Notes: generated by a model from the sequence alone, not told the origin. 36,849 nt of DNA from Acanthaster planci (GCF_001949145.1 NW_019091495.1:802065-838913), one strand, 5' to 3'; positions 1 through 12,240 are shown, numbered from the stretch's first letter. Made by a program: numbers and translations.

Positions 1-2486
1 TACTCGTATTGCGCGCTTTGTACTCGGATTGTTTCATGCATGAATGCGTCGTCTCGGTTCCTCTATAGGTCAAAAGAAAATGGATATCTCGGAGACTAGC
101 TTGAAATTTTTATGAATGAATATAAAGTCATGGATGATTTAGCAATTATGATCGTGAGTGGAGATGTGTTGTCACATACGGGGGATGGTTTGTCAGCAGG
201 GCCTCAGTCTCAGGTAAAATTGTCAGGTTGACAAGTGGCAAAGTCGGTAGTGCAGGCTAAGGGTGCACACTTAACAGGGCTGTTTTGTTTTGTTTTGTTG
301 AGCTGCATTCATGCACAATAATAACGAACATCATGTACATGTAGGTAGATAGGCTATGCACGACATGTCTGGTCATGATCCGATGCAACTCTTCTATTTA
401 TGCTCAGCGCAATCTTGACTCTTTGAAGCATGGAGGAATTTTTTGCGCGTTATGAAAAACTCTATAAAATAATTCATAGCTTAATTGCCAGGGTCAGTTG
501 GTAGGTCCGAGTCACAGGCTACAACTGTTAAATTTAGCATCTCCTCGACGCAGAGTACATCTCGCAACATGCAGGAAAGCAAACTCCTTCGTGCTTTGAA
601 TAAAGTCCACTCAATGGGAAATCTGCTCCACAAAGAGAACAGTTGTAGATTTGTGCAAATGTAAAGATTGCACTGAACATATTTGCATGGATTCAAGGCT
701 TTATTAATCAAGTGCGGAGGTAAACTTAAATCAAGTCAGTAATTGGCTGGGTGTAGTCCAACCTCCTCGTGTAATACGTAAGCTTGGTCAAGTAGAGCAA
801 GTTCAGTCTATGTTTCTTAGCAGTCATCGGTAGAGTCAGTGGGACCAGTCTCAACATAAGGCCATCTGCAATAAATATAAAACCAACACCTTAACAGCTT
901 TGAAGAAATCATGCTCCACTTTGTCTCCTTGCCAACCTCGATCTCCACAATTCTAAATTACCACAAATCGTATATCATTATCCTTATTTTCATAAATGTA
1001 AACTTTTGATCTTTTTGAAAATCATCAGCCTCGATCTCTAGGATCAGCTTAATAGTCTTACTACTACAATTACGACAAAACTTTATCATCGGCAGGCTTT
1101 TACAACACTTAAGGTAATTTGCTGCACAACTGTCTTGGGAGTTGAACTGTTGCCATGAAGTCGTTAATAGGCCATAGTTTGCCTAATTCTCACGGAAACA
1201 GATTTTTCCGTCCTTTTCCAAAGTGGTCAAAAACAGATCCACAACAAAGCTAAATCTGCTGGCTCAGATTTCTGATGCTAGGGAGTCAAAACCGGTGTTT
1301 CATCACACAGTCACTCTCCCAACCTCTGTCTTTCTCCAGCAAGTCCAAAATGACTTCTGACTCTCTATCTCTCTCTCACATAAGAAAAATCCAACATGCA
1401 CCAGAAGATTCTAATTGTGTCCGATTGTACAATGCCACCTATTTTTCATCAACTGGCGTAATTTGATTCAAAATAATACGATGGGTGCTTTAACAATTAC
1501 AAAGGCCTGAAGAAAATACCGTTGCGTAAGACGGGAAGGCGTTTTCCCACTTCGCCAACGCCTTCTCTGAATGGCAGAATTACGTCTACGCGGGAATGAC
1601 AGACAAATGACTGGCTAAAACTTTTCAATTTTGGACGATTCCATTACCTTCGGGGTAGATTGATATATACTCAGAATAAAAACAATCAACGGAACACAGT
1701 AAAAACATGATCAAAAAAACACAACATTCAACTCATGCACTGGTTTAACTGTAACAGCGGGCACAGGAGTTCTGGGCCGACGTGCACCGTAACCCGGTAG
1801 TGAACAGCCCCTGAGGAAGGGCAAAATCGGTGTGGCATGCTGGATGGATCGCCGGCAACAGTGAATGGGCTTCGCACAAATTGTAAAATGACACAGCGTA
1901 TGGACGACAAACATGATGGACTTACGGCTTGATTTCAAGTCTAGTGTCGAGGCGGAACTCGATTTAGGTTGGATGATGATACTAACTGTTCGGTTCATGA
2001 GACTTGCGTACGAGGTTTTTTCCTCCTCCTTTTTTCTCTAAAAAAAGATACACGCACACGTGCTTGTAGGAACATATCGCCGCTGAAATGACACTGAAAT
2101 AGACCGGCCTCCTCATTATAATAGCGTTTCCAGCTTTTAGATGTACACGGGACATAAGACCATCTCGTTTGTCTGGTTCCCAGATGTAAATGCACAATAC
2201 GAAAATGACCTTATCTTAAAAAGAGTGCCCGACTCATTGTATGTGGGCCTAAAAGGGACTCCTTTACTGTACATATTACTCAACCGTATCCCATCTAAAA
2301 CACGTTAATTTGATTACGCAGAAGCAGGATTCTAGGCGATCAAGGAAGTTTGACAGCTTTTGAACATCGTATTATACCAAATAATTTTTTTATTAAAGCC
2401 TTAGTTATCTGTATTTTTAATACAAATATCTCTATGCCGGAGTACAGTCAAAGTTGCACGCCATACTCGTTTGTTTTTTTCAACAG
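1..2486. other. No gene recognised upstream of the UGT fragment
   Basis: AT-rich DNA with only short open frames that resemble nothing I know (for example 481-711 on the minus strand and 1275-1466 on the plus strand). I looked for the missing UGT exons (FSLGS/WLPQ region, N-terminal domain) and found none. Minor items are a TTTTG run near 281-300 and a short inverted repeat gaaggcgtt/aacgccttc near 1530-1556. Confidence 0.5.
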
Positions 2487-3559
2487 ACCACGTCAATGTC
2501 CGTGTGTACGTCGTCCATGGTGGTGCTTTCAGCACGTATGAAGCCATGTGGGAAGGTGTGCCTATGGTGGGTATACCGCTTTGGGAGGACCAGATGGATA
2601 ACATGGTCCGCGTAGAGGCACAAGGCGCTGGTCTCAAGTTGGACATCAGTGGTCTCAAATCGGAGACTTTGAGCCGGGCCATTTGCAGAGTCATGACCGA
2701 GCCTGGGTAAGATTACAGCTAGGACTCTACCTTCCCAGGTGATAAACCGGCCGGGAAGTTCACAAAAACACTTTGGTATGCACGGTTCGTGAATAGTCAC
2801 CGGGATGATTCGCTGCTCTGCCCTTTCGTCACTAGGAGAAGTGTAAAGCTATCCCTAATTCTTTCAGTTTAATGAGCTTCACAATTAACGAGCATTGTTT
2901 CCTGATTTACACGACGATGTAATGAAGCTGTGCACATTCGGCTGAAATTAATTGATTGCAAGAACCAGTGCCATGTAACGCAGTTCACTTAACTCCAAAA
3001 AGATTTCAGTTTCCGCATATTAAAGAAAAGTTCATAGCAAAACAAGATTCTAAGAAAATTCATCACAATGATATCTCCGTTAATTTTTGGTGACGACATA
3101 AAACCCGTCCATTCTGACTTCCGGCAGCTATGAGAGGGCAGGGGTCTAATAGGTACCAAAATGGCGCTTTTGTTATGTGTTGACAGTAACTCTCCATTTA
3201 CAGTTTCGTCAACGCACTAAGTGGATATTTTGTACGATGAAAATGATGCAGCATATTGATTTATTTTCAGATTCCGCGAAAATGCACAGCGTGTCTCTAA
3301 GATCCTGCGCGACCTTCAGAATGCTGACAGACCGGCAGACAACGTGGCTCGCTGGATCCTTCACGTCACACGGTTTGGCGGCGACCATTTACGACCAGCA
3401 GTCATGGATCTCAATTACGTTCAGAGGAATCTCCTAGATGTTTACCTTTTCATTGGTCTAGGTCTGGCCTCAGTTATCATGATCAACGCGTCTGTTTGCT
3501 ATTTTTGTTGTCGGAGCCTGTGTCGTATTGGCAGAGGCGACCATTTTAAGAAGGAGTGA
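2487..3559 (+). pseudogene. UDP-glucuronosyltransferase, last two exons only
   Basis: Two exons of a UGT, the ER-membrane enzyme family that transfers glucuronic acid (or another sugar) from a UDP-sugar to small lipophilic molecules. Exon A is 2487-2706: acceptor ttttttcaacag, donor GG|gtaaga, 220 nt, which is the length I recall for the equivalent vertebrate exon. It carries the UGT signature with the HGG motif, the GVPMVGIP core and EDQMDN, so the Asp-Gln pair that contacts the sugar is kept. After a 564-bp intron, exon B (3271-3559, acceptor ttattttcag) encodes the C-terminal region: RENAQRVSKI, the LRPAVMDL stretch, one transmembrane helix (about VYLFIGLGLASVIMIN) and a basic cytosolic tail ending FKKE, a weak dilysine-like signal. 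Splice phases match between exons and with the minus-strand copy. No exon encoding the FSLGS region or the N-terminal domain is visible in 1-2486, so the locus is a 3' fragment here. The exons themselves are undamaged, so an upstream exon beyond the window cannot be excluded. Confidence 0.8.
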
Positions 3560-4075
3560 GATATAAGATTAATTCATCAAGTTCTAAGATCTGATAGAAT
3601 TTGATAATTAGCTCTGAAAGGTTTATCCCAGAGGCAATGATATTCCATAAATCATCCCTAAACGCAGAGGGTTGTCATCAAACAGACTTTCAGGAATTCT
3701 TTTTGAATAATAACATCAAATGTAAATTAAAGTAAGTGCAATTTTGGAACTGGAATTTTCTGGATTTTTTTCTGATTATTCTCGTGTGAGTTTGCCGCTC
3801 CAAAACTCGCAAAAATAACTATCTTGCTCCACGAATATTTTTGGAATGCATTAACTACCCCAAGATTGAATACTATAAATTATTCTGCATTGTATTGCAA
3901 CATCAAACAAATAAGCAGCAACCGTTTGTAATGTTACCAAACATCTAATATCAATTATTTTAGATTTTTTTACATTTTAATTAAACACAACAGCTTGAAT
4001 TGTGTTATTTGAAACTTATGTAAATTTCATTTTGAAATGAAATCACTGATCAAAGATGCAGGAGCATGAGTCAAT
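2487..4075 (+). repeat. Inverted segmental duplication, left arm
   Basis: The segment from the 220-nt UGT exon through the intron, terminal exon and about 500 bp of 3' flank is homologous, in inverted orientation, to 16311-17987. Shared non-coding landmarks are the intron block ending in aggtaccaaaatgg and the downstream blocks taccaaaca, atgaaatcactgatcaaag and gatgcaggag. Homology stops just past the last of these at about 4075. Confidence 0.75.
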
Positions 4076-7000
4076 ATTTAGACTTAGAGTTAATAGTAAT
4101 AGTGAGTGGTAGAGCTGATACAGCGTGTGAAGGTACTGAACTTGAAAGATACACCGTGTTGCGTTCATATTCATTTTACCATCAATAATCAGAGAAGTAA
4201 GTGATTACGATAAAATTCTAAAACGCACGCAAAATGGCAAAGAGTGTGAGTCTAATTTACGTTTGGGCTCCGTGCACACGGACATGACTCCAAAAGGCTA
4301 GTCTGATCACCTGGTTGTCGCTCCAAAATTCTTTGGAGTTCGATCAACAAGTTAGAGACGGTGAGCAGTCTACGTGCGTCCCGTAATACATGTGTCTCGA
4401 AAAATACTTACCTTAAAAACCCTTCAAATACAAATAATTAGAAACAAGTGGAATTTATTTGTTAGAATTGTCACAGACAGAAGGCGCTAGTCACTGGACT
4501 CGGGGCAAAGTTATAGATGGCGCTCTGCCCAGCAACAAGGGGCAGGCGTTATGCACATAATAAGCTGCGTGTTAAGCAAGCGCGGCGCATAGGCTCCGCC
4601 ATGTGCATAAGCCCCGTAGACTTGCTCAAGTCCCTGATCCGGCACTGGATGCTCACAGTTAATTGTGGTTTTCGCTGCTCTGGGCGAAATTCAGTCACGT
4701 GTAATCACACAGTCTCCCCGTCAATATTGGAGGAGTGTTGATGAATAAACCAGCCACGTTGATTGTTGTGTATAAGTTAGGCGTCTAGGCGAAGTTTATT
4801 TCGAATCATTGCTGTCCGGGTAAGTCACTGAGCTTTGGCCAACCAGATCATCGCACTTTCTTGGGGGACGGTATACTTCGATCCCAACGGACTCGTCCCT
4901 AGCCGCTCAGGGACTTTCCGGTACGTACCTTCTGACCGTCACTCCTCAAAGAGAAGGGCGCCTTCACCCAAGGGCCTGACGTCACAGTTATGGCTACAAG
5001 TTTTTATGCACTATGTCACCTTTGTAAGGCTATCAAGTTTTAGGATTAATTTTATTCTGTTTTCATGCACACACTGGTTTTCCAGGGAAACACTGACTAT
5101 TTTTAATACATTCATCATGCTGGTAAGAAGTCACTTTCAGGTTTAATTTCATACAGGATGTTAGAGTAACGCATTTTCTAGAACCCAGAATGTACGATAT
5201 TGTAACGTGGGAGGGGGTCCGTATAGTCAGAGAATGATGAGAGCCTGGCGTACATACCTACCGTATACTCCCGACTGTCTTGCCTGCTGTCTCTAGTATC
5301 AGTCACAGTCAGCCGATGGGAGAAGGGCGGGGACGAGCGAGGGAGAGGGGGAGAAATTCAAAGTGCAAAACAACTTTCCTAATTATGCGGGGTCAAAGGG
5401 TCGGGGGGAGGGGTTGAGCTGAGGCAGTCCAGGGTCACCAGGAAGGTTTCACCACAAAAGAAAGAAGACACAGCCAATTTAATAAAAATGCGCAAGTGCA
5501 CGCATGAATGAATGACGGACCATGAAGAGAAGTGTCTGAGGAAACAGCTTCTCAAAATTATCTCATTTATTTCGGAAATCACTTGGGTGTCTCTAACACA
5601 TATACGTCAAAGGAATTACACGGCACTTCTTTGCCGACTTAAATCTTTCACGGCGCTTGTAAGCTCAATTAATCTTCACGGCACTTCTTCGCCGACTTCA
5701 TGCGCAGCGCTGCTCAGCCTTGCACACAGGCACTTGCGAGCCGTTCCTTCTGCACGCGGGACTTGTTCGTGAGAACCGAGCCAACCGAATGCACACGCGT
5801 TCTATCGATTTCTGGCAGTGTAGAACGAAGCCACATACATCGCGCACTACACAATTAGCCTTATATATGTACGTGGCTTATATGCAGATGTGTCACTCGC
5901 ACTGATCAGGTGTTGCCATTTACCCACGTACAGTACAGTATCGCACAAACCATTAACACACTTGAGCATAATGCAATGCCTGCATACGCACACTTTTGCC
6001 GTGAACCAGTTGGTTATGTAAACCATTGTTAGCAGGATCTGTAAAGAAAAAAATCCTCTTAATGAAATTAGTCATCACTGAAAGATAAATACATGCTTTC
6101 AAGACTTACTACAATTTGGGATGTGTCTTAGTGTCCCTAAAAAGTCGGTAAGAGCTACCACGGCTAAAAAAGAACTGTCAAGAATGTGTTCCTACTGAAG
6201 AGCAATTTCTACAGTATGAGTCATTTGACTAATTTCTGGAATTACTTCGAAGGCAGAGTGATTTTTGTCACACTATGAAATATGTATTAGACCAGTCTTC
6301 AACATTCAAGACTGGTCACTTTGGTCAGGAGATTGAACTCTGACGTCCCTAGCCGCAATCGATGCGGCAAGCGACGTACTTCATACTTACTCCACTTTAT
6401 TTCCACACCAGGGTGGAGGAGAGTCCTTAAAAAGCAGTGCTTGTCGAGTAGGGACCCCCACCTACGTAACAACACATAACATTGTTGACCGCTGTGGTGT
6501 GGGATATGACGTTGTGAACATCTGGGGGACGCATAGCGCCCCGAGGCGAAGCCGATTGTTTTGTCATACCTCTGGAATTTATCCAAAGAAACAAGCTGAA
6601 CAATTTCAGAAGATAACGGGCCTACTGCGTGAAACTGTACAGTTAACGTAGGTAAACGATATTCTTTGCAAATGCGCTGTCCCCTCCCTTTCGTTTATCC
6701 GTAAACGATTATGGTTGCGCTACACCAAATACCCGCCCATAGAAAACAGTGCAAAATCGGACGGAAATAGCGCCACCTATTGACCCTCGTGAAGAGGTTG
6801 GCCTCTGTGTTTTACCGGAAATTCAAGACTATGGCCAGAAGATTACTTTTTGTTTCAATTTCATGGGGGTTAGCCACGAAAGCCTTTTTTATACGCCTTC
6901 AATTAAGATACCCCCAAACAGCAGTAAACTAAGTGCTCATTTCTGAATGTCACCGCCCGCCTCTATTCAAAATAGGCCCACCATTTGGGGCTTTTTGTGA

Positions 7001-7880
7001 AAGAAATACCCCGAACTGGAAACTATCAGTCCCAAATTCGGGATTTATAGAAATATTTCTACGATTTCTCCTGATCATGGCATGTCTTATCGTAAAAATC
7101 CTTGGGATCACACAATATTAATGAGCTCGCGTGAAGAAATACAACCATTTGGTGGAAGCACCGTAATGTGAAACTAGTGTGGGTACCAGTGAGTACATTT
7201 ATATTGTCTGTTTAGTGGTCCCTGCATTACCTTATACACTGCGGGGACGGGAACGTCTGTTATACGAGCGCAATCGTTGATCGAATTCCCTGGTAGCCTA
7301 TGAACAAAACGTATACCACGCAAAACTGACTAAAGAATTATGGAAGGGCTGCGTGGCACCGTTATCAGAATATCTACAAGAATATAACATCAAGCGTGAG
7401 AAAACCTTACTTGATAAATCAGGTAGCCAGCCAAAACTCCATGTGATGTATATTGTTTTGGGATTGTATTTAGCTGTTTTTTGGTCAGCAAAATCAGATA
7501 GAGTTTGAGCTGGTGACCTTTTTTAATAAGCAAAAATTTTTCCCACTTAATCAAATTTTGTGCTTAAGTAGCTCTATGACATGCTGGTAAATGCCAGGCT
7601 TATCAAGAAGGTTGAGAGGTTCATATTTTGACCTTCAGCACAGTCATTTCAATTGGATTACAAATGGGCCAACGAAGTTTATGTTCAGAATAGGGCAAGG
7701 CGCTGTTCACGGAAAATTATCGTAAGGGTACACACCAGAGCACCCCCGCCTCTTCATTGTTGGCAAGCGTACATGTATGTCGTGGGATATCTATTGATTA
7801 ATCCAACTTATAATTTATATATGCCCTAACAATGTTTCTGTGTAAAAAAAAAAGCAAAGTGGCTGAAGACGCACCAAATG
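4076..7880. other. Unassigned sequence in the UGT spacer, possible repeat remnants
   Basis: No convincing gene. At 4517-4741 a moderately GC-rich stretch is followed by gaataaacc and could be a solo-LTR remnant. At 5205-5350 a purine-rich block starts tgtaacgtggga, again LTR-like, without a partner found. At 5615-5705 the phrase cacggcacttctttgccgac occurs twice (second copy with one change) around a degenerate third. 6299-6586 has an open frame on the minus strand that I do not recognise. 6740-7120 has two short overlapping frames with no family resemblance. Confidence 0.35.
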
Positions 7881-7886
7881 AGTAAT

Positions 7887-8169
7887 TCAGATGTTGCAGG
7901 GCAAAGGGCATTTTGGACATAACATCCTCCTGTCACCCACACTGGCCTTGGTTTCACTCGATGGGAGTAGCTGAAGATCGTCCCTCTTGAACCTCGTCAT
8001 GCGACCAGGCAGGAGAACGGCATGGGTCTCTGCATATTTGGCGATGAAATTCTTGATACGCATCCGGTCGCATCCGGCCGTAAGGGCCCATGCTTCTGGC
8101 ATGGGCCCTCAGGAGGCATCCCCTTTCCCTGTAGTGTTTCTGCAGTGCTGATAACTTCTTAAGACTCAT
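7887..8169 (-). pseudogene. Transposon-like ORF fragment with LLPGR/LLPSS motifs
   Basis: Two overlapping minus-strand frames form one broken coding stretch: an N-terminal part (MSLKKLSALQKHYRERGCLL, from 8169) and, one frame over, KNFIAKYAETHAVLLPGR followed by FKRDDLQLLPSSETKASV. The spaced pattern 'YAE-HA-LLPGR ... K--D--LLPS--TKA-V' recurs in uncharacterised multicopy proteins of cnidarians, molluscs and amphioxus that I take to be transposon-derived; this is memory of a family, not a search. The frame switch lies at a perfect 11-bp inverted repeat (8083-8109, agggcccatgc and its complement around a 5-nt loop), which may have arisen by local duplication. The fragment ends near 7887 without a matching C-terminal domain. 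Confidence 0.4.
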
Positions 8170-9155
8170 GCAGGAAAGTGAATGTTTAAAAATAAAAGAG
8201 AAAAAAGGGGGAAATTTGCCACGTTCCCTTCCAGAGAATTGATGTTAAGAAACAAGCAACTAATTCAGCTGCCTAGATCTGAAGCCGTATTTTCCATATT
8301 TCAATAAAGTGGGGATGATTCAGGGCTTGTTTCTTGAAGTACGTTAATAATCGATCGATGATATTAAATCAAGAGCCAAGAAAAGGAAGTATGATAATTA
8401 CAACATTAAAGCAATGCCTACACTGTATTTATATTCTACTACTGTCAAACAAAATCAGATTCTTACTCGTGTAGAAATAAGAATGTCTTCTTGCAGACTG
8501 GTTAGCCATGGTGCAAAAAAGATAACCTTTGGCATTTCATCTCTTCGGCTCTTTCTTCCGTGATGAAACTGTTTGCTCGTTCATTGTGTTGAAGCAACGA
8601 ATCTGCGCCAGGAGAAACATGTTTTTCTCCCCTAGGAATAAAAACAAATGCACAGAAATTATAACATATTTTCAACGACAGTTTTGGTAAGCCTTCAGAA
8701 ACCTTGACAACATGCTTGCAGGTATTCTTGCAAGATTATAAGGATGTAGGCCTGTAGCTTAAAATGATGGTCAATCTAGTGTTATAAAGAGGTTTAAAGA
8801 GCAAAACGATTCGATTCCAACAGCAATTACCAATAACTCACCCTAGTATTTTGGCAATAAAAAATGGCATGGCATTACAATTATTATCGGGAAAGGTGGC
8901 TGGGCACTACCCCCAGGAACGATCATAATAAAGTTTTAGTCGTCGGCTTGACCAGTTGAAGGAGGGTTCAATCATACATCTTATGACACTCTATTTCTGT
9001 GTTTGATTGCAATTTACAAACACTTCAAATGCTTTATTACGGCTCTGGATAGATTAAAAAAATTGCTCACCTCTCGTCAATTCCATCATTTTGCACAGAG
9101 AACTGACGAAGCCATCAATTGTGTAGCGCGACGAACAGGAACCGCCGTACAAATG
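8170..9155. other. Unassigned AT-rich stretch between two minus-strand coding remnants
   Basis: No open frame of note and no repeat recognised. It separates the LLPGR-type fragment from the acidic frame upstream on the same strand, and could be an intron or decayed internal part of the same element. Confidence 0.3.
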
Positions 9156-9502
9156 TTAGCAGTTAAAATGCCTGGCCTTCACCCATTGACTTTCCAGCTC
9201 ACGAGCATCATCATTTATGCCCTCCTCGTCATGCTCGTCGGCTTGGGTAGCGTTCTCGACTTCTACCAGAGGTCTAGCGCGATCTTCTGGAAAAAGTTGC
9301 TCGTCTCCTTCGGCTTAAGTCATGGCAGGGTCGGTGTCCACAGATGACTCTGTCTCTTGATCAGAATCTGAAGATTCACTGTCAGAGTCACTGGACATGT
9401 TGGAGCGGTACCGGAATTGACGAAGTACTCCTCCACTAATACTATCGCATCATCTTGCGACTCATTCAGCGCCTTCGCGAGACATTGGTCCTTTGAAGAC
9501 AT
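9156..9502 (-). pseudogene. Decayed ORF with acidic Ser/Asp/Glu-rich tract
   Basis: Two overlapping minus-strand frames. The first starts at an ATG at 9502-9500 (MSSKDQCLAKALNESQDDAI...) and stays open to 9320. The second, from an ATG at 9398-9396, reads MSSDSDSESSDSDQETESSV, then a TAA at 9317-9315, then an open acidic stretch to a stop at 9158-9156. A single frameshift near 9410 would join them. Low-complexity acidic tracts near an N-terminus are common in transposase and recombination proteins but do not identify a family. It lies about 1.1 kb upstream of the LLPGR fragment on the same strand, so the two may be ends of one dead element; this is inference. Confidence 0.3.
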
Positions 9503-11656
9503 TCTCAGAAGAATCTAACAAATTTAAGAAACCACCGTGCCGAGAAAATGGAAAATTTGGGGATATTGTTGCAATGAAAAAAGTAAACAACAATCAGCCT
9601 CAGTCAACGGAGCGCATTGCATTGTGACGTGGCATGAAAGAACATGGCGTTCGTTATACTGCGCTTGCGCAGAAACTGCTGTATATCGGTAAGGCCAATT
9701 AGAGCGCCCGATTCCGGTCACAATGAGTTAAAAATTGTCACGGCTTATCAACAGCGGGCAAGTTGTTTACGACTTATTTTAACCAACCTCTAGTTTATAT
9801 GCGACCCACGACCTTTCATATGCTCACATTAGGAAAGACGAGACCTGGCCCTTTTGGTTGATACCAAATTCTCACGGAGGGGTGTTTTATACTTAACTGC
9901 GACACGGTGAAAAAAGAGGGAAAATCCGGAGAGATGACGACTGAAAGAACAAAGACGACAGCAACACAAGGACAAACACCAATCCAAATTATTGTGTTTT
10001 TTTATCATCTTTGTTCATCAATTTACATGTTTTAGACATCAAACCTGGAAATACAGTTAATATGGAAGGTAATGAAGTCCCCCCCCCATTCATTTTTTCG
10101 TAAACATTTTCACCGTCAGCACATGAAATGGCCCATTACACGTTTCTCAATTGCGCGACTTAATTTTTTTAATAAACCTTTTTGCAGAGCGGGTCACATT
10201 ATATACCATGTCAATGTGCATCAAGAATGTGATGTAGTGGCCTGTGGTTACGTCAGCGCCCCGATGGGGTGAGAGCTAATTAATCATGCATGCCTTGCGC
10301 GGACAGAGCCTCAACATCCACTGCAACAAATAGTCTCTCGGATTCCATATTTTATTACTTCTTTATTAATCCTTGGTTTTAAATTACATGTACTAATTTA
10401 TAAACACTATTTCATTGATAATCCTGATTCCAGTGCATGCAGTGGTTGAGAGTAATTAGGGGCGTTCTTTTAAGAATGGCGGAGCAATATATCATTTACT
10501 CACGGCTTTGTGGCTGTGGGCGCGCGTTGGCTGTTCTCGAACTGTCTAGAGTGCGGTCTTTTATCGCAACTGCGAGCTGAGTAACGCCCAGGTAAGAAAG
10601 TTGCCCCCCCAATTCCTTGCTTTCAATACCCTTTTTAGGTTACGTGCCCTCACTACATTGGTATCATCGTGACCAGTGATCGCCAAAGAGAATATTAGTT
10701 AGTGTTATACTCGAGGCATATGCTATTTTAAGTCATTTTGGGGAGTGTTTTCTTAATCCTATTCGTGGGATTCCTTCACAATAAATTTCTATGCCTCACA
10801 CGTTACGTATAAACAAGACATGTCACGTTGCATATACTGTGCATGGTAGACCTCGTATGTAAAGTCGCGCTGTTTATTACAGTACAGCGCATACATGGGA
10901 CTGGGCTTTGCATCAGTGGGGCATGACAACATTTTCCTTGGTTAAACCTTTATGTCAAGAGTGGGCTTTCTATAATTATACAATGTACGTTCCCATACAA
11001 CTGCATGTACATAATGCTGATGGATATTGTTATTGGTGTAGTTTATGTATCTGTACTTGAATGTGTACTGTACAGTGTTTTGACAGCAGCTCGAGACTTG
11101 GAGGGGGGCTTAATTGCCTATATGCTCAGGCCAACACCAGCAACCTTAGCTCGAACTCATCGCTGTCTGAGCTACCACACTGGGGTAATTTATCAAAGTG
11201 CACGTTACATTTCAATTACATGTTTTGCAGACCGGCTACTTTTGTAACTTTGAAAATAATAGCTATTGTATGTCAAAATTGTATTTTGTATGCAGCATTT
11301 CTTTAATTTAAATAATTACATAATTGTTTTACGTACAGAATTTATTTTGAGGTGCAAACTCAAGTGCTCAAATGAGACTGATGAGTCATTTAGAATAAAT
11401 ACTTGATATCCGGTGTCCGACTCATCCTTGGGGGAGTATTCTTGGTGCCTCATCATCCAATACTGGAGGATGGACCTACCACCCCACCACCAGGGGCGGC
11501 CTAGAAATCCATGTCCAGTCACAGAATGTTTTGCAGCGATCAAGACTTCTGAATCCGAGGTAGGTGTATATTGTATGTAATTGTATTTGAACTGTTAAAA
11601 AACAAATGGATTAGAGAATCCTCTTACCAACGGATAAATAAACATTTGGAATGACC
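9503..11656. other. Unassigned sequence with a possible CpG-richer first exon
   Basis: 9560-9720 contains tgcgcttgcgca, close to an NRF1-type site, upstream of the minus-strand frame at 9502. 10440-10610 is richer in CpG than its surroundings and ends in a strong donor match (ccag|gtaagaaag at 10591/10592), so it could be a non-coding first exon; there is no transcript evidence. 11005-11306 holds overlapping short frames; the interval after ttttgacag near 11085 and before ggg|gtaatt near 11184 is exon-like in length but of unknown product. Confidence 0.25.
11407..11580 (+). other. Open frame with splice-donor-like end, unknown product
   Basis: An open frame without ATG runs from just after a TGA (11404-11406) to TAA at 11578-11580 and reads SDSSLGEYSWCLIIQYWRMD and onward. 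It contains a good donor context, ccgag|gtaggt, at 11569/11570. I do not recognise it. It may be an exon of an unknown gene or chance openness. Confidence 0.15.
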
Positions 11657-11664
11657 CTATAATC
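11657..11664. repeat. Target-site duplication, left copy (ctataatc)
   Basis: Identical 8-bp word at 11987-11994 on the other side of the foldback element. Confidence 0.55.
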
Positions 11665-11986
11665 TTCAAGATTTTTTTTTTTGCGTTGGGGAGATGTTAA
11701 TTTATATAACGGGTTTTGCCATTACCAGACGTATATTAATAAACATTGTATGCTCAGTGCTTGACCGAGAGCTTGCGAGAAAACCTCACAAGCTTACTTG
11801 GGTGGAACTCGAACCCACGACCTCCTGCTTAAGACATCTCCACTAGTAAGCAGAAGGTCATGGGTTCGAGTCCCACCCGAGTAAGCTTGTGGGGATTTTT
11901 TCCTCCAGCTCTCGGACAAGCACCGAGTATATAGTGCTTTTTAATATACGTTGGTATAAGGGGCAAAACCCGTTATATAAATGAAG
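11665..11986 (-). mobile_element. Foldback element with tRNA-like B-boxes and 8-bp TSD
   Basis: A 322-bp near-palindrome. The left arm starts near ttatataacgggttttgcc (11704) and pairs with ggcaaaacccgttatataa at the right (about 11962-11980). The centre is ctgctta (11825-11831) / taagcag (11847-11853). Each arm carries a tRNA T-arm-like box: GGTTCGAGTCC on + at 11863-11873, a perfect B-box, and GGTTCGAGTTC on the minus strand at 11815-11805. No D-arm or full cloverleaf is present. Only the left end extends beyond the palindrome, through a T-run and tgcgttggggagatg. Flanking ctataatc at 11657-11664 and 11987-11994 is a likely target-site duplication. Related to 29766-29923, which has the same asymmetric tail in the opposite orientation; the orientation given takes the tail as the 3' end. 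Confidence 0.7.
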
Positions 11987-11994
11987 CTATAATC
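11987..11994. repeat. Target-site duplication, right copy (ctataatc)
   Basis: Matches 11657-11664; lies directly after the right arm of the foldback element. Confidence 0.55.
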
Positions 11995-12048
11995 AATGAA
12001 TACGGTAATTTGCCGTGTCTAATGTCTACATCAAATTAATTAGTATGA

Positions 12049-12240
12049 CGTGAGTTTATCTGGGACCAGTGCAGAGAGCCTAACAAGCCAGCGCCTGAGC
12101 CCAGGATTTGCAGGATAATCCAGAGCACCGATATTGGGGACAAGCCCATAAGACCACCACACGGCGAAGGCGACCTGGAACATACCATTGTGGGGAGAGT
12201 CACTAAGATTACTGAGGCCACGTCCAGAGTGCTGTATTAG
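12049..12240 (+). other. 63-codon open frame without ATG, possible exon
   Basis: Open from just after TGA (12046-12048) to TAG at 12238-12240. It reads EFIWDQCREPNKPAPEPRIC and later GDKPIRPPHGEGDLEHTIVG. The composition looks protein-like, with charged and Pro-rich stretches, but I recognise no family. It lies 60 bp to the right of the foldback element. It could be a terminal exon of an unknown host gene or part of an unrecognised element. Confidence 0.2.

Noticed and set aside
2480-2800. 106-codon minus-strand frame
   Set aside because: Antisense to the 220-nt UGT exon.
11790-11890. Possible tRNA genes, one on each strand
   Set aside because: T-arm and B-box are good, but no D-arm, A-box or full cloverleaf; both lie in arms of a foldback element.
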